A stretch of DNA of 64,000 bases. Origin: Saprospiraceae bacterium. Its GTDB lineage: Bacteria > Bacteroidota > Bacteroidia > Chitinophagales > Saprospiraceae. Every line of letters begins with the position of its first letter. The stretch's first letter is position 1. The stretch lies in NCBI GenBank assembly GCA_016718205.1, contig JADKEB010000013.1:62001-126000 (forward strand). Reading direction: 5' to 3'. Under the pieces are notes generated by a model that did not search any database, was not told the DNA's origin, and saw only the letters and a list, made by a program, of their open reading frames with translations. Positions 1 to 8,710 of the stretch are shown piece by piece. The position numbers and the translations under genes were made by a program.

Positions 1-1374
1 ACTTTCACTCTTAACGAAGAAGCTACCAATCCGGCAAGGTATATCATTGAAAGCGTTCAGGTACTCAATGAAGACAACTCAGGAGCTAATATCAAACTAT
101 CGCAAGCAGGAAACGATTATATAGGTCTGACTCAAAATCAAATACCGGGCAAAAAGTATAAACTTAAAATTACTTTCCCTTCAAAAATAGTACCCATATC
201 TATCTTGCCCGACCCAAATTCTGTCACAGATTTCAGTAAAGAAGTCGTTTTTACAGTCAAATATGATGATCAGATCGTTAAAACGTATACTGTAAAAATC
301 GGCAATTACAACACCAGCGATTTTACCCGAAAAGTTGTTCGTGGAGTTTGGGTCAGTGACGTAGGCAGTGATGTGTTTGCTTCCAAAGCAAATATTGCTG
401 AATGCATCAACATTTGTAAAGACATCGGCATCAATACCATTTTTGTAGTCACTTACAATGATGCAAAGACCAAATATAAAAGTCAGGTGATGAAGGAATA
501 TATGGGTGTAGAAATAGATCCCAAATATACGGGCAGAGACCCTCTGGCTGAGATGATAGAAGCTGCAAAACCGCACGGCATCAACGTAGTAGCATGGTTT
601 GAATATGGTTTTGCTTCAGTGTACGGAGACAATACTGGCGGAGCATTGATAGCCAAATATCCTTCCTGGGCTTCAAGGGATGCCGCTGGCAGCATTACTG
701 AAAAAAATAAATTTTATTGGTTGGACGCCTTCAATCCTGATGTACAGCAGTTCGTTAAAAAAATGATGGTGGAAGTGGTACAGAAATACCCTGACCTTGC
801 TGGAGTCCAGGGTGATGACAGACTTCCTGCATTGGCGTCCAATGGTGGCTACAATGCGACAGTCACCGCTCTATACAAAACTGAAACAGGTAGGACAGCA
901 CCATCAAACTTTCTTGATAGCCACTGGCTTCAATGGCGTGCCAATAAATTATCCGATTTTGGAGAATATATCTTCAAACATATTAAATCATTGAATGGCA
1001 AACAAATGGTGTCATGGTCTCCATCACCATATAGCTGGTCTTTGCAAAATTATCTGCAGGATTGGCCCGAATGGATGAGACGCAATATCGTAGATCATCT
1101 TCATCCTCAGCTTTACCGTACCAACTTCAATGACTACAAAGCGTCTTTTGATCAGGCTATGACAAATCTGGCACCTTTCAATTTTAAGGAATTGATATTT
1201 AGCCCGGGGGTTTTGGTAGGAATAGGCAGTGGTGATAGCGTTACTCCGGATATTTTGGACCAAAAATTGGCGTACAACAGATCAAAAGGCATAGATGGCG
1301 AAACATTTTTCTACTATGAGCGTATCAGGAAAAACAAGGCATTTCAAGATGTGATCAAGAAGCATAATAAATAG
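1..1374 (+). CDS. GHL10-type glycoside hydrolase, 5' partial
   Basis: The frame is open from the first base, so the true start lies upstream of the window; the TTG at 205 is only an internal codon. The visible 457 codons resemble the glycosyl-hydrolase-like family GHL10 (old DUF187, YngK type). A beta-sandwich-like segment comes first, followed by a TIM-barrel-like domain opening with RGVWVSDVGSD. Typical pieces are GINTIFVVTYN, INVVAWFEYG and a YPDLAGVQGDDR strand with acidic residues where this family keeps its putative catalytic carboxylates. Members usually act on cell-wall or exopolysaccharide glycans outside the cytoplasm. The stop is 7 bases from the next gene, a second glycan enzyme, so the two are probably cotranscribed. 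The signal peptide cannot be seen. The family call is fairly sure; the substrate is unknown. Confidence 0.85.
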   Translation, partial: TFTLNEEATNPARYIIESVQVLNEDNSGANIKLSQAGNDYIGLTQNQIPGKKYKLKITFPSKIVPISILPDPNSVTDFSKEVVFTVKYDDQIVKTYTVKIGNYNTSDFTRKVVRGVWVSDVGSDVFASKANIAECINICKDIGINTIFVVTYNDAKTKYKSQVMKEYMGVEIDPKYTGRDPLAEMIEAAKPHGINVVAWFEYGFASVYGDNTGGALIAKYPSWASRDAAGSITEKNKFYWLDAFNPDVQQFVKKMMVEVVQKYPDLAGVQGDDRLPALASNGGYNATVTALYKTETGRTAPSNFLDSHWLQWRANKLSDFGEYIFKHIKSLNGKQMVSWSPSPYSWSLQNYLQDWPEWMRRNIVDHLHPQLYRTNFNDYKASFDQAMTNLAPFNFKELIFSPGVLVGIGSGDSVTPDILDQKLAYNRSKGIDGETFFYYERIRKNKAFQDVIKKHNK

Positions 1375-1381
1375 ATACATA

Positions 1382-2260
1382 ATGAAAAGGTGGAATTTGG
1401 TTTTACTCTATTTAGGCATATTTTTAACCATATACGGGCAGAAAAATATCAGTCAGGATTCCATATCCTTTATTCATGCTGCGTGGGTCCACGACACCTT
1501 GTACAATGGAGTCTTCCATGCACATTGTCATTTTGACAGTAATCAGATATTCAATTCCAATCAAAACATCCATATACTACGTGTTGCAAAAAGCAATTCA
1601 AATGTCCAATGGAAAATCGGAACGGCAGGAAATGAGCTCCTGAAAACCAGCACCATCGCGCAAAAAGAGGAAGCTCTGGCTGCTGTCAATGGTTCTTTCT
1701 TCAACATGAAAAAAGGAGGAAGTGTCAATTTTATTCGCATTAACGGGATCATGACTGATACTTCTGCCAATGACAAAGGCCCCGGAATCTATGGGCAGAA
1801 TCAAAGCGGAGCCTTTGCATATGATGATAAAAATTTTGTCATTCTCAAAAGAGATATTCCTGGTCAAGGTAAGTGGGAAGAAAATATTCCTTTTCCCAAT
1901 GTCATGGAATGTGGTCCTATCCTACTGGTGGATACGCAAAAACAACCACTCCTTGACTCTCCATTTAACAACAACAGGCACCCGCGCACATGTGTATGTG
2001 TGACTGAAAACGAAACCTTACTCATCACAGCTGACGGACGCAATGCACTTGCTCAGGGCTTATCATTGCATGAACTTACAGATGTACTTATATGGTTAGG
2101 TTGTAAAAATGGACTCAATCTGGATGGTGGTGGATCCACAACTTTTTATCTAAGGGACAAAGGGGTCGTCAATATGCCCTGTGACAACAAACTATGGGAT
2201 CATGAGGGTGAGAGGCCAGTCAGCAATGCATTGATGCTAGTGCTCTGTCCAGATAAATAA
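1382..2260 (+). CDS. Phosphodiester glycosidase (NAGPA domain) family protein, exported
   Basis: This 292-residue protein begins with a signal peptide (MKRWNLVLLYLGIFLTIYGQ), so it should be exported. The body matches the phosphodiester glycosidase / NAGPA (DUF2233) family. Landmarks are AAVNGSFFNM near residue 100, the central VMECGPILLVD, RHPRTCVCV, and the C-terminal signature LNLDGGGSTTFYL, where the Asp and Gly-rich loop form the family's active-site region. Family members remove sugars held in phosphodiester linkage, in bacteria often from wall or surface polymers. It follows the glycoside hydrolase by 7 bases and ends just before a good terminator at 2301-2330, so the pair forms the end of an operon. 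The real substrate cannot be read from sequence. Confidence 0.9.
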   Translation: MKRWNLVLLYLGIFLTIYGQKNISQDSISFIHAAWVHDTLYNGVFHAHCHFDSNQIFNSNQNIHILRVAKSNSNVQWKIGTAGNELLKTSTIAQKEEALAAVNGSFFNMKKGGSVNFIRINGIMTDTSANDKGPGIYGQNQSGAFAYDDKNFVILKRDIPGQGKWEENIPFPNVMECGPILLVDTQKQPLLDSPFNNNRHPRTCVCVTENETLLITADGRNALAQGLSLHELTDVLIWLGCKNGLNLDGGGSTTFYLRDKGVVNMPCDNKLWDHEGERPVSNALMLVLCPDK

Positions 2261-2300
2261 TTTGTGGCTCTTTTTATATATCTCTTCGTTAAAAAGCCTC

Positions 2301-2330
2301 GCTGAACTACCCAGTTCAGCTACATTTTTT
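2301..2330 (+). terminator. Rho-independent terminator after the glycosidase pair
   Basis: Perfect 8-bp stem GCTGAACT / AGTTCAGC (2301-2308 and 2313-2320) with an ACCC loop, followed by TACATTTTTT. It lies 40 bases after the stop at 2260 and is correctly oriented to end that transcript. Confidence 0.8.
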
Positions 2331-2714
2331 GCCTTGATCTATTCATAAATATCTCACAACTTAAATTAAAAATTTATCTTGACAGAGCATTAGTGAAAAA
2401 ATGATCAACCACGAAAAAATATCCGGGTAATCTAACAGATGAAAAAAGTAGCTTTAGAGTATGGCTAAACTATTTTTGAAATCCTATTTATTTTGAGTAT
2501 AAAATACTTATTTTTGAGCTTCCTTGATAATATAGAAGTATGTATTCGTCACTAAACATTATTCCTCTTGATTTGATGGATGGGTATTGCCGAATTCTGG
2601 GATTGGAATATGAAAATCTTAAAGATTCGAAAGCACATTCTTTTCTGATGATGCTCCAAAACTCATTATTTGTAAAGTGAAATAAAACAATTTTTTCGAA
2701 AACCCGCAGAACTT
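2331..2714. other. AT-rich intergenic stretch before radC
   Basis: After the terminator the sequence is AT-rich with no recognised gene apart from a possible 46-codon ORF at 2540-2680. The words ATTTATTTTGAGTATAAA (2486-2503) recur exactly at 62598-62615 in the hairpin-rich region near the other end of the window. No convincing promoter core was found for radC. Confidence 0.4.
2540..2680 (+). CDS. Possible small protein, 46 aa, unknown
   Basis: An ATG-initiated ORF whose product begins MYSSLNIIPLDLMDGYCRIL and ends MMLQNSLFVK. Its composition (few Cys, mixed hydrophobic and acidic residues) is protein-like rather than random AT-rich translation. It ends 34 bases before radC. I do not recognise it. 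It could be a genuine small protein, the surviving start of a longer gene, or chance. Confidence 0.25.
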   Translation: MYSSLNIIPLDLMDGYCRILGLEYENLKDSKAHSFLMMLQNSLFVK

Positions 2715-3416
2715 ATGTCTGACTCTCCACAATACCAATCCATAAAAGAATGGTCCATCGATGATCGGCCCAGAGAAAAAATGATGACCAAAGGGAGGCA
2801 ATCTCTTTCGGATTCTGAATTATTGGCCATCATCCTTGGTTCAGGGTCACCTGGTGAATCAGCTGTGGATCTGAGCAAACGCATCCTTCGTGATTACAAT
2901 AATAATCTGAATGAACTTGGCAAAATCACCATCAAAGATCTCGTCAAAAAGTACAAAGGCATCGGCGAAGCCAAAGCTATCAATATCATAGCAGCACTCG
3001 AAATCGGCAGAAGGAGACAAGAAACAGACCCGATGCAGCGACCGGTCATCAATTCAAGCAAAGATTCTTTTAATATTTTGTATCCGATAATTGCCGACCT
3101 GCCACATGAAGAGTTTTGGATTCTGCTCTGCAATAAAGCCTGTAAAGTGATACACTTACAGTTCATAGGGCGTGGTGGTATAGCAAGTGTAGTAGTAGAT
3201 GTCAGGATCGTTTTGAAATGTGCCTTAGAGCACCTGGCAACATCAATTGTGCTGTGTCACAACCATCCTTCCGGCAATCTGAGACCTTCAAAGGAAGACA
3301 TCAATATCACCCAAAAGCTCAAGGAAGCAGCGACCCTGTTTGATATTACTGTGATGGACCACCTGATCATAGGCGATATGGGATATTACAGTTTTGCCGA
3401 CGAAGGGTGTATATAA
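2715..3416 (+). CDS. radC: RadC family JAB-domain protein
   Basis: A complete 233-residue RadC/UPF0758 protein. The N-terminal 90 residues form the helix-hairpin-helix part (KYKGIGEAKAINIIAALEIGRR). The C-terminal half is a JAB/MPN metalloprotease fold with the full JAMM zinc motif, HNHPSGNLRPSKED near residues 170-183, followed by LIIGDMGYYSFADEG. The old link to DNA repair is weak; biochemistry of the family is still poorly settled, and many relatives sit in mobile or defence contexts. This copy looks chromosomal and full length (usual size 220-235). The start is an ATG that gives the standard N-terminus. The downstream methyltransferase-like gene begins 19 bases after its stop. Confidence 0.93.
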   Translation: MSDSPQYQSIKEWSIDDRPREKMMTKGRQSLSDSELLAIILGSGSPGESAVDLSKRILRDYNNNLNELGKITIKDLVKKYKGIGEAKAINIIAALEIGRRRQETDPMQRPVINSSKDSFNILYPIIADLPHEEFWILLCNKACKVIHLQFIGRGGIASVVVDVRIVLKCALEHLATSIVLCHNHPSGNLRPSKEDINITQKLKEAATLFDITVMDHLIIGDMGYYSFADEGCI

Positions 3417-3435
3417 TATAACCAAATCAAAAAAC

Positions 3436-3891
3436 ATGCTGCACAAAAATCTAAAGGACAATACATATGTAATAGCTCAATTTACCCTATTTGCATTATT
3501 TATTCTGAATCCTGAATTAACGGAAATGAAGCTTTTTACAATCCTAAAGTTACCGGGGCTAATCCTTTTTATTTCAGGTATTGCGGTATGTTTTGTTTCC
3601 ATCCTGCAGCTCAATCATAATCTGACTGCTTTTCCTACTCCAAAAGAAACCGCCAGACTTTATACCGGAGGCTTATATAAATATATCAGGCATCCTATTT
3701 ATACAGGAGTGATCATGATTTTTTTGGGTATGAGTTTATATTGGAGTTCCGTATACCAGCTAATGATTACGACGGCACTGATTGTCCTTTTTTATTATAA
3801 ATCAGCCTATGAAGAGGCACAATTATGCATTAAGTTTTCCGAATATAAAGGTTATCAATCACAAACCGGGAGATTTTTTCCTTGGATGTAA
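3436..3891 (+). CDS. Isoprenylcysteine carboxyl methyltransferase-like membrane protein
   Basis: 151 residues if started at the ATG at 3436; the frame is open back to a TTG at 3394 inside radC, which is a less likely start. There are about four hydrophobic segments, and the family core GLYKYIRHPIYTGVIMIFLG (around residues 82-101), the RHPxYxG signature of ICMT/PEMT-type integral membrane methyltransferases that bind S-adenosylmethionine near the C-terminus. Bacterial relatives methylate unknown small or lipid substrates, and function cannot be deduced from this family alone. It closely follows radC on the same strand and may share its transcript. The next gene is convergent and ends 7 bases away. 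Confidence 0.85.
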   Translation: MLHKNLKDNTYVIAQFTLFALFILNPELTEMKLFTILKLPGLILFISGIAVCFVSILQLNHNLTAFPTPKETARLYTGGLYKYIRHPIYTGVIMIFLGMSLYWSSVYQLMITTALIVLFYYKSAYEEAQLCIKFSEYKGYQSQTGRFFPWM

Positions 3892-3898
3892 TCGGAAG

Positions 3899-4132
3899 TT
3901 ATATAAACCACCTTGTAAATATCAATATCAGGCAAAGTACCATCAATGTGTAATATATATGCACTCCGTAATCTTTGTTTTCTTCAATTATTTTATTTTT
4001 TAGAATCAATGTTGAAATAAAAAATAAAGAAAATGTCACAATTTCAACCCACTTATTGTCGGATATTATGTTCATCATCACGACAAGTAAACCTATGATG
4101 ATCGGGATTGCTGTATATTTTTTATTTAACAC
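3899..4132 (-). CDS. Small three-helix membrane protein, unknown
   Basis: A 77-residue protein made almost entirely of three hydrophobic helices: about residues 8-24, 30-45 and 60-77. A short polar stretch, KNKIIEENKDYGVH, lies between the second and third. The start is GTG at 4132 and overlaps the last 11 bases of sucA in another frame, which suggests translational coupling to the end of the sucA message. I do not recognise the family. The clean hydrophobic pattern and the tight overlap favour a real gene, but this is inference. Confidence 0.55.
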   Translation of the reverse strand: MLNKKYTAIPIIIGLLVVMMNIISDNKWVEIVTFSLFFISTLILKNKIIEENKDYGVHIYYTLMVLCLILIFTRWFI

Positions 4133-6851
4133 CGAAAGCTGTTTTTAAGAGTTCTTCCTGCTGCTGATCATGTACTTTTTTAAATCCGGTGGCCGGTGAA
4201 GCCGTTTCATTTCTGGCTATCACTTCTATAGGATCTTTTCTGAAATACTTCATCAGGTAACTCCATGCACCCATGTTGGCAGATTCTTCCTGTACCCAGA
4301 ATACTTCTGCTTTTCCATACTGTTTGATGATCGATCTGATCTCCCCTTCAGGTAGCGGATACAACTGTTCGATCCTGACTATGGCAACATCTGTGATATT
4401 GTTATTTTTTCTATATTCATCCAGCTCATAATACACCTTTCCGCTGCAGAAGAGCAATCTACTGGCTTTTTTGACTTTGGTATCAGGAATCACTTCCATA
4501 AATGATGTTGTACCTGTACACTCTTCTATGGTACTTACACATTCAGGGTGTCTCAACATGGATTTGGGAGACATGTGGATCAGCGGTTTTCTGTATGGCA
4601 ATGCCAGCTGTCTTCTGATCATGTGAAATAAATTGACAGGAGTAGTCACCTGACATACCAGCATATTGAAGTTAGCACAGTTCTGAAGGAATCTTTCCAT
4701 TCGTGCACTTGAGTGCTCAGGACCCTGACCTTCCATACCATGAGGTAATAACATGATCAATCCGCTCATACGCTGCCACTTGCTTTCACCGGCGCTGATA
4801 AATTGATCCACGATAGTCTGAGCACCATTATAAAAATCTCCAAACTGTGCTTCCCAGATCACCAGATGGTCCGGTGATGCCTGCGAATATCCGTATTCAA
4901 ATCCCAATACTGCAAACTCTGACAACAATGAATTATAAATCAGGTATTTACCTTTTGCACCATCTATCGTATTGAGTCTGTTGTAACCTGCATTGGTTTT
5001 CTCATCAAAAAAGACAGCGTGTCTGTGAGAAAATGTGCCTCTTTTGACGTCCTGCCCACTCATACGAACGTTTTTGCCTTCCAGCATGATAGAGCCATAA
5101 GCCATCAACTCTCCGAATGACCAGTCAATCAAACCTTTGTCCAAGAGATCCTGTTTTGATTTTTGTAATCTTTTGATTTTGGAATTTGGGTTGAAGTCTT
5201 TTGGTAAATCCATCAGGTGTGCCAGGATTTTGTCTGCATCCTTTTTACTGACACCTGTGACAGGATTGACCATATCAGCAGTATCGATGGTTTTTTTGAG
5301 TTGTCTCCAGTGTTGTTCGGGCTCCTGATACTTGTACGGAAGTACTTTTTGTTTGACCATATCCAACCTGTCCTGAAGTTCAGACCAGAAGGATTTTTCC
5401 AGTTCTTCCCCAACTTTGGCATCAACATCTCCTCTCTCAATCAATTTTGCAAGGTAGATTTCCCGAGGGTTTTTATGAGCTTCGATAAGTTCATACATGG
5501 TAGGCTGGGTAAATTTGGGATCGTCCCCTTCATTGTGACCATGCCGACGATAACATACCATGTCTATAAATACATCGTTATTGAATTTTTGTCTGTATTC
5601 TATAGCCAATTCTGCAGCAAATACCACGGCTTCTGGATCATCACCATTGACATGAAATACAGGTGCCTGCACAATACTCGCTGCAGCTGTACAATAAGTA
5701 GATGAACGTGCGTCATCAAAATCGGTTGTAAAACCTATCTGATTATTGATGACAAAATGTATGGTTCCTCCGGTATAGTATCCGTCCAGCTGACTCATTT
5801 GAGTGGTCTCATAGACTACGCCCTGACCTGCTACCGCACTGTCACCGTGTATCAAAATGGGTAAGACCTTGTCATAATCTCCCTCATAAAGTACATCCGC
5901 CTTTGCTCTGACAAATCCTTCCATGACCGGATTGACCGCTTCGAGGTGTGAAGGGTTTGGAGCCAGTTTGAGATTGACGACTTTGCCTGATGGCATGGTG
6001 ATTTGGGATGAAAAGCCCAGATGGTATTTGACATCACCGTCTCCAAAACTCTGATCCAGGATGGCCGTACCTTCAAACTCATTGAAGATCTGATCATATG
6101 TCTTGCCCAAGGTATTAGCCAGGACATTGAGCCTTCCGCGATGCGCCATGGCCATGACTATCTCCTCCACTTTGTCATCGGTAGCCTTTGAAATAATGGC
6201 ATCCAGTGCAGCAATAGTGGTTTCTCCGCCTTCCAGTGAAAATCTCTTCTGACCTACGTATTTGGTATGTAAAAATTTTTCAAAAATGACAGCACCATTG
6301 AGTTTTTTGAGGATTTGTTTTTTCTTATCCAAAGACAAACCATAACTGCCGTCAAACGACCTGTTTTCGATTTTATCACGCATCCAGAGACGTTTTTCTC
6401 TGTTTTCAATATGACCATACTCCACTCCGAGATTGCCACAATAGATCTGACGCAATCTCTCCAATATTTGAGCCAGTGTAGCATTTTTTAATCCCATTTC
6501 ATTTCCTGCCATGAAAACCTTGTTGAGGTCTTCATCAGTCAGGTGGTGGTCACTCAGATCGAGATGTGGTTTTCTGTCCTTACGAGGTTTCAGCGGATTG
6601 GTAGTAGAAAGGAGATGTCCCCTGCTTCGGAAGCCATAAATGATAGATATCACACCAAACTCTTTCTCTGACAGATTGGAAGATAGTTGTGGTTTAGCTT
6701 CTGTATCGCTATGACCATTGCCACTGAATTCGAAGCCATCAAAAAACAAGCGCCAGCCATCATCAACGGAAGATGGGTCTTGCTGATAGTTTTTGTACAT
6801 GGATTCTATGTAAGATGGGTGGGCGTTATAAACGTATGAATAATCCTTCAT
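4122..6851 (-). CDS. sucA: 2-oxoglutarate dehydrogenase E1 component
   Basis: A complete 909-residue thiamine-diphosphate-dependent E1 subunit of the 2-oxoglutarate dehydrogenase complex of the TCA cycle. The N-terminus (SYIESMYKNYQQDP, DDGWRLFFDGF) is the short arm that contacts the other subunits. The core carries MAHRGRLNVLANTLGK, LIHGDSAVAGQGVVYE, the GDDPEAV thiamine-binding region and MVCYRRHGHNEGDDP. Conserved C-terminal elements are LLPHGMEGQGPEHSSARMERFLQ and the VQEESANMGAW region. The partner E2 gene (sucB) is not adjacent, unlike in many bacteria. A -7-like TACTTTTG lies on the minus strand about 30 bases before the start (6883-6890). The only gene directly downstream is the small overlapping membrane protein. 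Confidence 0.97.
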   Translation of the reverse strand: MKDYSYVYNAHPSYIESMYKNYQQDPSSVDDGWRLFFDGFEFSGNGHSDTEAKPQLSSNLSEKEFGVISIIYGFRSRGHLLSTTNPLKPRKDRKPHLDLSDHHLTDEDLNKVFMAGNEMGLKNATLAQILERLRQIYCGNLGVEYGHIENREKRLWMRDKIENRSFDGSYGLSLDKKKQILKKLNGAVIFEKFLHTKYVGQKRFSLEGGETTIAALDAIISKATDDKVEEIVMAMAHRGRLNVLANTLGKTYDQIFNEFEGTAILDQSFGDGDVKYHLGFSSQITMPSGKVVNLKLAPNPSHLEAVNPVMEGFVRAKADVLYEGDYDKVLPILIHGDSAVAGQGVVYETTQMSQLDGYYTGGTIHFVINNQIGFTTDFDDARSSTYCTAAASIVQAPVFHVNGDDPEAVVFAAELAIEYRQKFNNDVFIDMVCYRRHGHNEGDDPKFTQPTMYELIEAHKNPREIYLAKLIERGDVDAKVGEELEKSFWSELQDRLDMVKQKVLPYKYQEPEQHWRQLKKTIDTADMVNPVTGVSKKDADKILAHLMDLPKDFNPNSKIKRLQKSKQDLLDKGLIDWSFGELMAYGSIMLEGKNVRMSGQDVKRGTFSHRHAVFFDEKTNAGYNRLNTIDGAKGKYLIYNSLLSEFAVLGFEYGYSQASPDHLVIWEAQFGDFYNGAQTIVDQFISAGESKWQRMSGLIMLLPHGMEGQGPEHSSARMERFLQNCANFNMLVCQVTTPVNLFHMIRRQLALPYRKPLIHMSPKSMLRHPECVSTIEECTGTTSFMEVIPDTKVKKASRLLFCSGKVYYELDEYRKNNNITDVAIVRIEQLYPLPEGEIRSIIKQYGKAEVFWVQEESANMGAWSYLMKYFRKDPIEVIARNETASPATGFKKVHDQQQEELLKTAFGVK

Positions 6852-7231
6852 TTGTCTTTTAATATGATTAACTAATTAAAGGTCAAAAGTATAAAAATTA
6901 AATATTTTTATGAATTGTTTTGCCTTGCTTTTACAACTAGATGACAAAAAACATGCAAAATGTTTTGAAATAGAGATATTTATATTTTTTAGAAAGAATA
7001 TTTTTTACTTCAAATGAAAAAGATATACTTTCGTTCAACATTAGTTACATGATCTAAATAGTTAGATATTTGGAACTGCGCCTAAAAAAGAACCAAAGAA
7101 GATAATATGTAAGTTGAGGAAATACTGGACTTAATTATAAGGCATCCAACTTAAAATTTAAATTTACAAAATTTTCTACTTACCTTAAATGAGAATAAAG
7201 TGATGTCTCTCTAAATTCAAATTTATTCAAT
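6852..7231. other. Divergent intergenic region between sucA and the barrel gene
   Basis: 380 bases between divergently transcribed genes. On the minus strand a -7-type box TACTTTTG (6883-6890) could serve sucA; I could not match a clear TTG partner. Near 7150-7190, AAATTTACAAAATTTTCTAC and the following CTTACCTTA resemble the right part of the dispersed element at 10668-10780 and 30725-30875, possibly a badly decayed third copy. Confidence 0.4.
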
Positions 7232-8332
7232 ATGAGATTTTATTTAATATATATACTGTTGATATTCTTGTTGCCAAAAGAAACAATGTGCAGTCAACTT
7301 GATAAATATTCTAATAGTGATACTTCCAAAATTAAAAATCAATTTTTAGCCTATCCGGTCGTTTTTTATTTGCCGGAGACAAGATGGGGTTTTGGTGCAG
7401 CTGGCCTGTACAATTTTAGATTCAGAAGTGAGTCGGCAGAATCAAATCCTTCTCAGATTCAGCTTATAGCGTCCTATACACAAAATAAACAACTCATATT
7501 TGTGATGCCGTTTGAGCTTTACAGAAAATATAATACTTGGAAAATAAAAGGCGAGCTGACTTATTTTAGATATCAGTTCAACGCTTACGGTATTGGTTTT
7601 GATACCAAGGCGGAAAATAAAGAAATATACAGAGCAAATGCACCCAGAGTGCGTATTGATGTATTAAAAAGATACAAAAAAACATTTTTGGGAATGCGAT
7701 TTGCTTTTGATAGATTTTCAATGGACGAAATCAAAACAAATGGTATTCTGGAACAACAATCACCGGTAGGATTGAATGGAGGAATAAATGCCGGTATAGG
7801 CCTTTTAGCTCATAGTGATGAAAGAAATTTTATTTTTAATCCTACAAAAGGACACTATGTAGAAATGGAGAGTTTTTTCTCAAATAAAATTACAGGAAGC
7901 GATTTTAACTTTTTTAAACTATTTGTCAATGCATCTAAGTATATAAAACTGAGCGAAAATCATACTTTAGTAGGTAATATTAATACTGTATTTACACAGG
8001 GTAAACCACCTTTTTTTGATATGCCTTTTTTTGGTACGCCACGTATCATGAGAGGATATCAGGATAGAAGATTTATGGACAAAAACATGCTTGTATTACA
8101 AGCAGAATATAGATTTCCATTATATAAACGTCTGCATGGTGTGGGTTTTATTTCCACAGGAACTGTAGGTAAATCTTATGCTTCATTATTTACAAATCCT
8201 TACCAATTGGCTCATGGAGCAGGTCTAAGGTTTATCATAAATAAAAAAGACCGAGTACGACTGAGGCTGGATTATGGTCTTACACCATCTGAAGGCGGAG
8301 CTTTTTACCTTACCATCAACGATGCTTTTTAA
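7232..8332 (+). CDS. Omp85-type (BamA/TamA-like) outer-membrane barrel protein
   Basis: A 366-residue outer-membrane protein with a cleavable signal peptide (about residues 1-20, ending near TMCSQ). The rest is alternating beta-strand sequence typical of the C-terminal 'surface antigen' barrel of the Omp85 superfamily, without POTRA domains. Family landmarks are the opening FLAYPVVFYLPETRWGFGAA, the NPTKGHYVEMESFF strand, and FGTPRIMRGYQDRRFMDKN, whose RGYxDRRF is the inward loop-6 type motif seen in BamA-like barrels. Stand-alone barrels of this kind are common in Bacteroidota and lack proven roles. It stands alone on its strand. The last residues (LTINDAF) end in an aromatic residue, as expected for barrel recognition. 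Confidence 0.85.
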   Translation: MRFYLIYILLIFLLPKETMCSQLDKYSNSDTSKIKNQFLAYPVVFYLPETRWGFGAAGLYNFRFRSESAESNPSQIQLIASYTQNKQLIFVMPFELYRKYNTWKIKGELTYFRYQFNAYGIGFDTKAENKEIYRANAPRVRIDVLKRYKKTFLGMRFAFDRFSMDEIKTNGILEQQSPVGLNGGINAGIGLLAHSDERNFIFNPTKGHYVEMESFFSNKITGSDFNFFKLFVNASKYIKLSENHTLVGNINTVFTQGKPPFFDMPFFGTPRIMRGYQDRRFMDKNMLVLQAEYRFPLYKRLHGVGFISTGTVGKSYASLFTNPYQLAHGAGLRFIINKKDRVRLRLDYGLTPSEGGAFYLTINDAF

Positions 8333-8347
8333 CAATCTCTAATTCAT

Positions 8348-8689
8348 CTACTTTTTGATTTTTGAAATGGTTTTACCTATGGATTTTGTGGGTTTGTCCA
8401 TATCTTTGATGGCAAAGTTTATGGCTTCTTGTATCAATGCTTTTACATTTGGGTCTCTGAAATCACTTGATTTTTTTATGTCTATATGTTTGATCAAATT
8501 TCCTGTGCCTGTAAGGAGTTTATGTGGATCTTTTAAAAGCCTTCCTTTATTAAATCCCAGATTCAAGTGGTTGGTGTAAATAGGCAGCATACAAAATGCA
8601 TCTGAGAGTCTGTCCGACATAGAAAAAACTGCTGTTAAGGCGTTTGATTTAGAGTTGTATTTTAAAATTTTTCTCTCCTTTTTTTCCAA
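8348..8689 (-). CDS. DUF1801 domain protein
   Basis: 113 residues that match the DUF1801 (YdhG-like) fold: an early FSMSDRLSDAF, the middle NLGFNKGRLLKDP, then the hallmark LLTGTGNLIKHIDIKK around residues 58-73, and a basic tail. These small cytoplasmic proteins resemble the frataxin/YjbR fold; their function is not established. No ATG is available upstream in frame; the best start is TTG at 8689, which keeps the usual length of about 110-130. It is convergent with the barrel gene (15-base gap) and divergent from the next gene, so it is probably transcribed alone. Confidence 0.75.
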   Translation of the reverse strand: MEKKERKILKYNSKSNALTAVFSMSDRLSDAFCMLPIYTNHLNLGFNKGRLLKDPHKLLTGTGNLIKHIDIKKSSDFRDPNVKALIQEAINFAIKDMDKPTKSIGKTISKIKK

Positions 8690-8710
8690 AAAATAATGTA
8701 CTTTTGATGG

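Noticed and set aside
5217..5705. 162-codon frame opposite sucA
   Set aside because: It is a shadow of the minus-strand sucA coding region; the translation has no family features.
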